Assembly (NCBI GenBank): GCA_937876275.1
Contig: CALFIA010000061.1
Span: forward strand, 1 to 7,558
Direction: 5' to 3'
Length of the DNA stretch: 7,558 nucleotides
From: an uncultured Actinomycetes bacterium
GTDB taxonomy: Bacteria; Actinomycetota; Actinomycetes; S36-B12
Below, in pieces: positions 1-5,994 of this stretch; positions within the stretch are counted from its first letter, which is position 1, and each line of letters opens with the position of its first letter. Under the pieces are notes generated by a model. The model did not search any database. It saw nothing but the letters and a program-made list of their open reading frames with translations, and was not told where the DNA came from. A program made the position numbers and the translations under genes.

Positions 1-1332
1 GGACCACTCCCAGTGCATCGGGCTGACCTGCACGAACTCAATCGGTGCCGAAGCGATCACGCGACCCTCGTCGAGGACTACCACCCGTGCGTTGGTGATC
101 TCCGACAGGGAATCGAGGTAATCCGACGTTGAACCGTGCAGTCGATCATCGGCGACCGACGTCAACTGGTGGCAGTAGCGCCGCTGAGCGAGAGGCACAC
201 GCGAGAGGCCCTGCAGTGTGACGTCGAGCCACCAGTCAGCCTCATGCCCGTCCACCTCGCCGGTGGGATGATCAGTAGTGCACACCCACAGCTCGCTGCC
301 ACCACGCATGTGCACGGTTCCATCGACGCTCGCAGCCCAGCGGATGAATCTCATGGCGCGGCGAATGCCGTGGAGATCATCAATGAGCAGGTGATACACC
401 GCGACGCGTAGCAGAGGAGCCAGTTCAGAGGCTGGATCAAGTTTCAACCCACGCAGGTACTCGCGTAACTGATCAGCCACCGGTGCCGCCACGGAGTCAT
501 CGGAGTCAAGGATCACCGCCAGATAGCCGGCGAGATCTTCGTTCAGGAAGCGAAGCGTGGCCGCATCCCGGCAGCGTTGGTCAGCATCGACCGCTATAAG
601 CGCGTCGATACAGCGGTTTACCTCAAGACGATCGCCGAGGGTGCGGATCAGCCAGCGCCTGCGGCCGGTCGTGAGTTCCTCGCCGAGGCGGTCGACGTGA
701 CGCAGGTACACAGACTCAGGCACCGTCGCAATACCTTGAGCCCCCAGTAACGCCGAGGTGGCGAAGAGGAAATCCGAGGCTACGAATCTCGAATCGAAGG
801 TCAGATGTTGCCTGGTCAGAAATTCTCGACGATACAGACACCCGGTCGAAGCAGCCTCGGAGAGCAGGCCGGGGTTCTCAGCCACCGAATGAGCGCCCTT
901 TGCCAGGTAAACCCATTCGCGCACCCGCTGCCGCATCCCCGTGCGATCTTCCATGAGTTCAGTGACTCCGGTGCTCAGCTCGGCTCCGTGCTTCTCAGCG
1001 GCAAGAAGGAGATTCTTCGCGGCATGAATCTCAAGCTCGTCGTCGCTATCGCAGAACATGACCCAGGTGCCGCGAGCTTCCACAAGCCCGCGATTTCGGG
1101 GAGCCGCCGCCCCACCTGAATTGCGTTCCTGACGAAAGACTCGAAAACGCGGATCCTGCTCCGCAACTCGCATCGCTAATTCATACGACCCATCGGTCGA
1201 GACATCGTCGACCACAACGAACTCGATCGACGCCAGCGTCTGGCGTGAAAGCGAGCGCAGCGCTCGAGCCAGCCTGTTGACGTCATTGTGCACGGCCACG
1301 ATGACCGTGACGTCCGGCATCATCTCGCTCAC
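1..1332 (-). CDS. Glycosyltransferase family 2, TarS/TarP-like (3' end beyond window)
   Basis: Inverting GT-A enzyme that probably adds a sugar to a cell-wall glycopolymer at the cytoplasmic side of the membrane. The frame is open from 1332 to the left edge, so at least 444 residues are present and the C-terminus is missing. From the GTG at 1332, the nucleotide-binding strand is DVTVIVAVHN (7-16), an acidic pair lies in VVVDDVSTDGS (D42-D43), and the metal-binding DSDD is at 95-98 inside WVMFCDSDDE. After it comes CLYRREFL...LTFDSRF...SDFLF, the pattern seen in teichoic-acid glycosyltransferases TarS/TarP (recalled, not searched). Residues from about 345 on look beta-rich (SELWVCT, WWLDVTLQ) and may be an accessory C-terminal domain. 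The GTG overlaps the TGA of the upstream gene as GTGA; ATG codons at 1323 and 1320 are alternative starts. It is the last visible member of a four-gene glycosyltransferase run. The acceptor and sugar donor are unknown. Confidence 0.85.
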   Translation of the reverse strand, partial: MSEMMPDVTVIVAVHNDVNRLARALRSLSRQTLASIEFVVVDDVSTDGSYELAMRVAEQDPRFRVFRQERNSGGAAAPRNRGLVEARGTWVMFCDSDDELEIHAAKNLLLAAEKHGAELSTGVTELMEDRTGMRQRVREWVYLAKGAHSVAENPGLLSEAASTGCLYRREFLTRQHLTFDSRFVASDFLFATSALLGAQGIATVPESVYLRHVDRLGEELTTGRRRWLIRTLGDRLEVNRCIDALIAVDADQRCRDAATLRFLNEDLAGYLAVILDSDDSVAAPVADQLREYLRGLKLDPASELAPLLRVAVYHLLIDDLHGIRRAMRFIRWAASVDGTVHMRGGSELWVCTTDHPTGEVDGHEADWWLDVTLQGLSRVPLAQRRYCHQLTSVADDRLHGSTSDYLDSLSEITNARVVVLDEGRVIASAPIEFVQVSPMHWEWS

Positions 1333-2246
1333 GCGGAGCCTCGGATTCGCTGTGCGGCCACGATGAGCTCGGCAGCCCTGGCGTCGAAGCTGTGCTCAGT
1401 GGCGATCCGTGCAGCATTCATCAATCGACTCGACTGATCAGCGAAGGAGGCCTCAAGAGGTGCGTGAAGGATTTCGCGAAGATGCTCCGGGGAAGAATAG
1501 GTGACGACGGCGTCACCGAAAACCTGCTCTAGCCCGGCAGCCTGGTCGCTGATCACGCGCGCTCCGCTGGCAACAGCGTCGAACAGACGATTGGAAAGGA
1601 AGCCTTCGTCAGCCATCTCTCGCCAATGATCATTGAGCACTACGCCCGCAGAGGCGTAGGCAACAGGAAGCTGGTCATTGGGCAGGAACTCTCCGCGAAT
1701 GAACTCTGCCGGGATGAATTCACTCCAGCCCACCCCGTAGACGCCGAGCGGAATACTTGCAGCAATCGCGTCACGCACGATTGGTCGGTACTCGCCCCGC
1801 GTGGAGCCAACAAAGAGATAACGCTCTCCCGAGTCAGCAGTGCCCGCCGCCGGCGTGAATCGCTGCGGATTCGTGGCCTGCAGGAGGCTCGAGACCTTTC
1901 CCTGCTTCCATGTTGCACTCGCCGCAAAGGTCTCGTCGTACTCGGCGATTTCGGAATCATCGACTAACTCCGGATGTGAGATCACCCAGAGCAGCCAGGT
2001 ATTTCCTGCACGCCGAGGTGTCACCCGCCTGAGGCCGCGCAGCACAAGTACGACGTCATCCTTGTCACGAGCTTCGGTGTTCGCTCCCCCGCGAAACACC
2101 AGCCGAGCGTCTTCGCCTTGGCGATTGAGCGCATCGACAAGATCTCGGCCGAACCAGGTGTCACCCCACTGCTCGCCGGCCTCGCCACTCGGCGAGGAGA
2201 CCACGACAGCCCACTTCAGCCGACGGGCGCGTCGGAACCAGGCCAT
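1329..2246 (-). CDS. CgeB/GT1-like glycosyltransferase
   Basis: Predicted cytoplasmic glycosyltransferase of 305 residues with a GT-B-type C-terminal half. The recognisable part is the block VVLNDHW (202-208) followed by GFLSNRLFDAVASGARVISD (215-234). This matches the donor-binding region of the spore-protein CgeB-like glycosyltransferase family (Glyco_trans_1_2 type). A Rossmann-like strand start LFVGSTRGEYRP lies at 144-155. The N-terminal half is short (AVVVSSPSGEAGEQWGD, then WFGRDLVDAL), and the protein is smaller than the usual 350-400 residue GT-B enzyme, so the acceptor-binding domain is compact. There is no signal peptide or membrane segment. The ATG at 2246 overlaps the previous gene's TGA by one base (TGATG), which implies reinitiation; only a weak GCGGGA precedes it. 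Its own TGA overlaps the next start. The substrate cannot be deduced; a role in the same surface polymer as its neighbours is inferred. Confidence 0.85.
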   Translation of the reverse strand: MAWFRRARRLKWAVVVSSPSGEAGEQWGDTWFGRDLVDALNRQGEDARLVFRGGANTEARDKDDVVLVLRGLRRVTPRRAGNTWLLWVISHPELVDDSEIAEYDETFAASATWKQGKVSSLLQATNPQRFTPAAGTADSGERYLFVGSTRGEYRPIVRDAIAASIPLGVYGVGWSEFIPAEFIRGEFLPNDQLPVAYASAGVVLNDHWREMADEGFLSNRLFDAVASGARVISDQAAGLEQVFGDAVVTYSSPEHLREILHAPLEASFADQSSRLMNAARIATEHSFDARAAELIVAAQRIRGSA

Positions 2247-3250
2247 CAGGAGTCCCGCCCTGCACCGCCGCGCAGGAATCCCGCGCCCCAGGACAAATGC
2301 ATCGTGCCGTAGACGATGGGGAGCCAGACCGTCGAGTTGAGCGTGAGTCGTGGAGAGCTGGCAGCACTGACGGCACTCGCGATGAGGTTAGCCAGCACGT
2401 AGCCGACCGGCGGGATCAGGCCGAGAAGAACGAGCCACTGCTGGCTGATCGCCAAGCCCAGGATGAACATCAGCAGACCGACAGCGATGGCCGCGACGGC
2501 CACCGGGGCAGCCAGATAGCGCAAGGACAATGTGTCGGGATGACGTCTGACGACCTCACGCCGCCAGCGTCCGTAATCGTGGTACTGCCGCGCTAGCGCG
2601 CCCACCGTCGCGCGCGGACGGTACGTCACCAGCATCGCCGGAGTGAACCAGATGAGCCCGCCTGTCTCGCGAATGCGTAGGTTCATTTCCCAGTCCTGCG
2701 CGCGCACCATGGTCTCGTCGTATCCCCCGACCCGATCCAACGCACTGCGACGGAATGTGCCGAGATACACGGTGAGTGCCGGACCTTCCTCACCTCCGAC
2801 ATGAAAGGACGCGCCGCCCACACCGAACTTCGAGGTCATCGCACGTGCCACCGCGTTGCCGAAATCGGTGACGCCTTCAGCGGCCATGATGCCGCCCACG
2901 TTGTCAGCACCGGTGCGCCCGAGGGTTTCCACTGCAACAGCCACGTAATCGGTCGGGATCATGGCATGGCCGTCGACGCGCACGATGACCTCGCCTGTCG
3001 ATGCGGCAATAGCGGCATTCAAGCCGGCAGGGGTTCGCCCGGTGGGATTGTCCACGACTGTGACGCGACTATTTGTCCGCTGAAGTTCGTCAGCAACCTC
3101 ACGAGTGCGATCCTTCGATGGGCCGACGGCGATCACGACATCGATCACGCCTTCGTATTGCTGATCCAGAATTCGTCGGACGGAGTCAGCGAGATGGAGT
3201 TCCTCGTTGATCACCGGCATGATCACGGTGACATTCGGTGAGCTACTCAT
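2246..3250 (-). CDS. ExoA-like membrane glycosyltransferase, family 2
   Basis: Glycosyltransferase of 334 residues resembling ExoA, the succinoglycan glucosyltransferase family. The GT-A domain fills residues 1-215: VTVIMPVINEE (7-17), a P-loop-like VGPSKDRT (42-49), GRTPAGLNAAI (71-81), and the metal site written DGH in VRVDGHAMIP (90-99), where ExoA relatives typically have D-x-H rather than D-x-D. GGYDE (175-179) and QDWEMNLRI (185-193) carry the likely catalytic acidic residues, and YHDYGRWR (223-230) is a Q-x-x-RW-like element. Residues about 246-268, 271-295 and 305-325 are hydrophobic and probably anchor the enzyme in the membrane, as expected for a lipid-linked acceptor. The ATG at 3250 lies inside the end of the upstream gene (8-base overlap). 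ExoA is known to add glucose to a lipid-linked oligosaccharide; the sugar used here is not known. Confidence 0.9.
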   Translation of the reverse strand: MSSSPNVTVIMPVINEELHLADSVRRILDQQYEGVIDVVIAVGPSKDRTREVADELQRTNSRVTVVDNPTGRTPAGLNAAIAASTGEVIVRVDGHAMIPTDYVAVAVETLGRTGADNVGGIMAAEGVTDFGNAVARAMTSKFGVGGASFHVGGEEGPALTVYLGTFRRSALDRVGGYDETMVRAQDWEMNLRIRETGGLIWFTPAMLVTYRPRATVGALARQYHDYGRWRREVVRRHPDTLSLRYLAAPVAVAAIAVGLLMFILGLAISQQWLVLLGLIPPVGYVLANLIASAVSAASSPRLTLNSTVWLPIVYGTMHLSWGAGFLRGGAGRDS

Positions 3251-4709
3251 CAGCCGTACCGAATTCTGCGTGCGAGAGCAGGCCTGGCCAGGAGCCGGCG
3301 TTCTTCGTCAGGAAGTGCTCGTCGCTCACTATGGCCGTGTGACCCGCTCCCCGACGCACGTAGATGTAGCCGAGACCGGTCGTGCGGTACACGAGTGCGC
3401 CTGCAGCCAGGAACGCATCGAGCAACCCACGGTCGATGTGCTTCTCCATCGGTCGCCAACCACCGATCTCATCGAGATCAGCTCGGGAGACCAGCATGGT
3501 TCCGCCTGCGACAAAATCAGCAAATCTCTCTGCGCCGTACGCAGGCCTGAAAACCGTCAGGTCTGCGGATTCGATTCGCACGAAATCCAGTGCCTTGCCG
3601 GTGACCTGAGCCGCTGAGTACATGCGCGCCAGCACGAGATCCCAGATGTGCTCGGGGCCGTAGAAGTCGTCGTCATCAACCTTCGTGATCAACTGACCCT
3701 CGGCGAAATCGCACGCCTGCTGCATGGCGCTTCCGAAGATCACGTCACTGCCAATCCGCACAACGCGAACCTGGTGGGGGTGGTCAGCAATCGCCTTCGA
3801 TACCTGCTCGTCGCTAACGCGATCGCCGTGCAGCGCAAGAACGATCTCCAGACGCGGGTAGCGCAGGCCGGCAAGTTGAGCCATTGCGTGCTCGAGAAAA
3901 TCTTCGCGATGGGTGAGCAATACCGCCGAGACCGACGGCCAGTCGTTCAGTCGGGCGGCCGGCGTTTGCGATCGCAATGAATGTCGACGAGCTCGGAGGG
4001 ATTCCACCTGCCAGCCCAGAAGATCATCAGGGGCGGGGAACTCTGTCTCGATCTGGCGCACGACGACACCACAGGCCTCGAGTTGATGACGGGTCCGCGC
4101 ATCGATGTCCGGCGCGATGATCCCGGTAGTGGTGCGCAAGGCCGCCACATCTACCGCCGACAGCTCAGTTCCGTAGCGAGGCAGGGGGATGACGTGGGCT
4201 GGCACGTCGGAGCGGCGTCCCACCGGACGATGGATTGTCGGATCGACATCCCAATCAGACTGCTCAATGACGAGATCGGCGTCGCGACCAGGCGCCGCAT
4301 TGACGCAACCGGCCAGTGCAGCAACGCGACCTAGGGGCGCGTGACCTACGGCAACACTCGAGTAGTGATTCAGAGACAAGGTGGGCCGCAGGACTCTTAC
4401 CGCCGCGGCCAGAGCAACTGACGCGTCAACCGAAGGAGAGAAATGGAGTCGAAGACGTACGCCATCGCTCTTGGCCTTGAGATCGAATGCGGCCACCTCG
4501 GCAAGCTCCGGGGTGCCAGACCAGCCCTTCGGCGGCTTCCAGGTACCGAGTCGGACCTCGAGTTCGGAAAGCTGGCCGGCACCTGCCGCAAGCCCGGTGC
4601 ACTCCTGCAGGGAGTGAACACCCGGAAGATCAACGCGCCAGTGGGCACCCTTCTGACGAACCCGTACCCCCGCCGGCCATGCAGGCAGCGTCGAGGGGTG
4701 CGCAGTCAC
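3243..4709 (-). CDS. Two-part glycosyltransferase: unknown N-terminal half plus GT2-like domain
   Basis: Protein of 488 residues, first of the glycosyltransferase run. The C-terminal part, from about residue 258, is a GT-A fold: VSAVLLTHRED (260-270), LEIVLALHGD (287-296), an acidic metal site KVDDDDFYGPEHIWD (343-357), AGGTMLVSRADLDEIGGWRP (401-420) and the acidic HIDRGLLDAFLAAGA (424-438). Residues 1-250 match no family I recognise. They contain alternating strands and helices (GVRLRLHF at 83-90, the motif VAVGHAPLGRVAALAG at 119-134, DADLVIEQSDWD at 143-154, LRTTTGIIAPD at 191-201), suggesting a second alpha/beta domain, perhaps a degenerate GT-B or acceptor-binding module. The start is a GTG at 4709, 23 bases after the acyl-CoA dehydrogenase stop, with no convincing Shine-Dalgarno sequence. 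A nearer upstream GTG runs straight into TGA. There is no signal peptide. The gene product is probably a sugar transferase, with unknown substrates. Confidence 0.8.
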   Translation of the reverse strand: MTAHPSTLPAWPAGVRVRQKGAHWRVDLPGVHSLQECTGLAAGAGQLSELEVRLGTWKPPKGWSGTPELAEVAAFDLKAKSDGVRLRLHFSPSVDASVALAAAVRVLRPTLSLNHYSSVAVGHAPLGRVAALAGCVNAAPGRDADLVIEQSDWDVDPTIHRPVGRRSDVPAHVIPLPRYGTELSAVDVAALRTTTGIIAPDIDARTRHQLEACGVVVRQIETEFPAPDDLLGWQVESLRARRHSLRSQTPAARLNDWPSVSAVLLTHREDFLEHAMAQLAGLRYPRLEIVLALHGDRVSDEQVSKAIADHPHQVRVVRIGSDVIFGSAMQQACDFAEGQLITKVDDDDFYGPEHIWDLVLARMYSAAQVTGKALDFVRIESADLTVFRPAYGAERFADFVAGGTMLVSRADLDEIGGWRPMEKHIDRGLLDAFLAAGALVYRTTGLGYIYVRRGAGHTAIVSDEHFLTKNAGSWPGLLSHAEFGTADE

Positions 4710-4732
4710 GGGTTCACTGTAACGGCGGCGCC

Positions 4733-5908
4733 TTAGTTCATGCGGGAGAGCAACTGCTTGGCCATCACGATTCGCTGGACCTGGTTAGTGCCCTCATAGA
4801 TCTGGGTGATCTTGGCATCACGCATGTAGCGCTCCACCGGCCAATCGCGGGTGTAACCGGCGCCGCCGAGAACCTGCACGGCATCGGTGGTGACCTCCAT
4901 CGCGACGTCAGAGGCGAAGCACTTGGCAGCAGCACCGAAGAAGGTGAGATCAGCATCGCCACGCTCGCTCTTGGCAGCAGCGGCGTACACGAGCTGACGT
5001 GCAGCCTCGATCTTCATCGCCATGTCGGCGAGCATGAACTGGATCGCTTGGAAGGAAGAGATCGACTTTCCGAACTGCTGGCGATCCTTGGCGTAGGCAG
5101 TCGCGACATTCAGTGCACCTTGTGCAATACCGAGCGCCTGGGCGCCAATAGTGATGCGGGTGTGATCGAGGGTGCTCATGGCTGTCTTGAAGCCAGTGCC
5201 TGGCTCGCCCACGATTCGGTTGGCCGGGATGCGGCAGTTGTCGAACAAGATCTCTCGGGTCGGCGAGCCATGAATGCCGAGCTTGCGCTCAGGAGTGCCA
5301 AGCGAGAATCCCTCGTCATCGGCGTGGATGACGAAGGCCGAGATCCCACGTGGCCCTGCTGACGGATCGGTCACTGCCATCACTGTGTAGTAAGTCGACT
5401 CCCCTGCGTTGCTGATCCAGCTCTTCTGCCCGTTGAGCACCCAGGCGTCGCCATCGGCCACTGCCCGAGTCTTCATTGCGGCAGCATCGCTGCCGGCCTC
5501 TCGCTCACTGAGTGCGTACGAGAACATCGCCTCGCCCGAAGCAACCTGCGGAAGGTAGCGCTGGAGAAGGTCATCATCAGCCGCAATCATCAGCGGCAAC
5601 GTGCCCAGCTTGTTCACAGCAGGAAGCAGGCCGGTCGACGCACACACGCGCGAGAGCTCTTCGATCACCAGGCACGCAGCGAGAGCGTCGCCACCCTGGC
5701 CGCCGAACTGCTCAGGAATGTGAATGGCATGCAAGTCGGCCGCCACAAGGGCGTCGTAGACGTCGCGGGGGAAGATGCCGGTCTCATCGATCTCGGCCGC
5801 GCGAGGGGCCACCTTCTCGTCGGCGAACTGCGCCACGGCCTCACGCAAGGCCTGATGCTCCTCCGGCAGGGCGAAAAGGGTGAAGTCCGGATTGGCGGCC
5901 AGGCCCAC
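4733..5908 (-). CDS. fadE25: Acyl-CoA dehydrogenase, FadE25-like
   Basis: FAD-dependent enzyme that introduces the alpha-beta double bond in acyl-CoA thioesters and passes electrons to electron-transfer flavoprotein; cytosolic. The product is 391 residues from the GTG at 5908, close to the family's usual length of about 390. The order is typical: N-terminal helical domain (LPEEHQALREAV, IPEQFGGQGGDA), middle beta-domain with the flavin-binding YALSEREAGSDAAAM and WISNAGESTYY, then the C-terminal helical domain with DRQQFGKSI, FQAIQFMLADMAMK and QVLGGAGYTRD. The catalytic base is probably Glu372 in IYEGTNQVQRIV. The sequence aligns, from memory, almost end to end with mycobacterial FadE25, whose MVGWAGNPSFDLF start matches (M)GLAANPDFTLF here. 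That favours GTG 5908 over a TTG at 5920. It is divergent from the UDP-glucose dehydrogenase gene and lies 23 bases upstream of the glycosyltransferase run. The acyl chain it acts on is not determined. Confidence 0.95.
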   Translation of the reverse strand: MGLAANPDFTLFALPEEHQALREAVAQFADEKVAPRAAEIDETGIFPRDVYDALVAADLHAIHIPEQFGGQGGDALAACLVIEELSRVCASTGLLPAVNKLGTLPLMIAADDDLLQRYLPQVASGEAMFSYALSEREAGSDAAAMKTRAVADGDAWVLNGQKSWISNAGESTYYTVMAVTDPSAGPRGISAFVIHADDEGFSLGTPERKLGIHGSPTREILFDNCRIPANRIVGEPGTGFKTAMSTLDHTRITIGAQALGIAQGALNVATAYAKDRQQFGKSISSFQAIQFMLADMAMKIEAARQLVYAAAAKSERGDADLTFFGAAAKCFASDVAMEVTTDAVQVLGGAGYTRDWPVERYMRDAKITQIYEGTNQVQRIVMAKQLLSRMN

Positions 5909-5912
5909 GATG

Positions 5913-5918
5913 CTCCTC
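5913..5918 (-). promoter_or_regulatory. Shine-Dalgarno sequence deciding the fadE25-like start
   Basis: On the minus strand GAGGAG stands four bases before the GTG at 5908, which makes that GTG the best start. The longer reading from TTG at 5920 would place this ribosome-binding site inside the coding region. The four-base gap is a little short but acceptable. Confidence 0.7.
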
Positions 5919-5982
5919 AAAACTTGTCAGACACCACAGTTACACCCCTAGCGTAGACGTTCGGCTAGGAGACCGTGCCCGA

Positions 5983-5988
5983 TAGCCT
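5983..5988 (+). promoter_or_regulatory. Predicted -10 box for a leaderless UDP-glucose dehydrogenase mRNA
   Basis: TAGCCT fits the TANNNT -10 pattern and ends six bases before the ATG at 5995, so transcription would be expected to begin at or next to that A. No Shine-Dalgarno sequence lies at the usual distance; the nearest AGGAG (5967-5971) ends 23 bases before the ATG. A TAG in frame at 5983-5985 rules out a start further upstream. Leaderless mRNAs are common in actinobacteria. The -35 region (around TTCGGC, 5960-5965) is weak, which is often so for such promoters. Confidence 0.5.
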
Positions 5989-5994
5989 TCTGGC

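Larger units (their letters stand above)
5909..5994. promoter_or_regulatory. Divergent intergenic region between fadE25-like and UDP-glucose dehydrogenase genes
   Basis: This 86-base stretch is the only non-coding space in the window and must hold the promoters of both divergent units. The heptamer TAGCGTA (5949-5955) fits the actinobacterial -10 pattern TANNNT on both strands: TAGCGT on plus and TACGCT on minus. For plus, TTGTCA at 5924-5929 is a possible -35 with a longish 19-base gap. For minus, TACGCT would put the transcript start near 5943 and give a leader of about 35 bases before the GTG at 5908, but no good -35 is seen. No clear operator palindrome or terminator was found. Confidence 0.45.

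Noticed and set aside
1840..2340. Open frame of 166 codons on the plus strand
   Set aside because: It is antisense to the CgeB-like and ExoA-like genes, with an Arg/Ser/Pro-rich composition typical of a shadow frame.
4700..4727. Short inverted repeats (CAGT...ACTG, GTT...AAC) between the dehydrogenase and glycosyltransferase genes
   Set aside because: Stems are only 3-4 base pairs with no T-run, so they do not make a credible terminator or operator.
4487..5362. Open frame of 291 codons on the plus strand
   Set aside because: It is antisense to the fadE25-like gene and the first glycosyltransferase, has no recognisable domain, and such shadows are usual in high-GC DNA.
5906..5920. TTG at 5920 as start of the acyl-CoA dehydrogenase (395 aa)
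   Set aside because: The ribosome-binding site GAGGAG would fall inside the coding region, and the FadE25 N-terminus aligns with the GTG at 5908.
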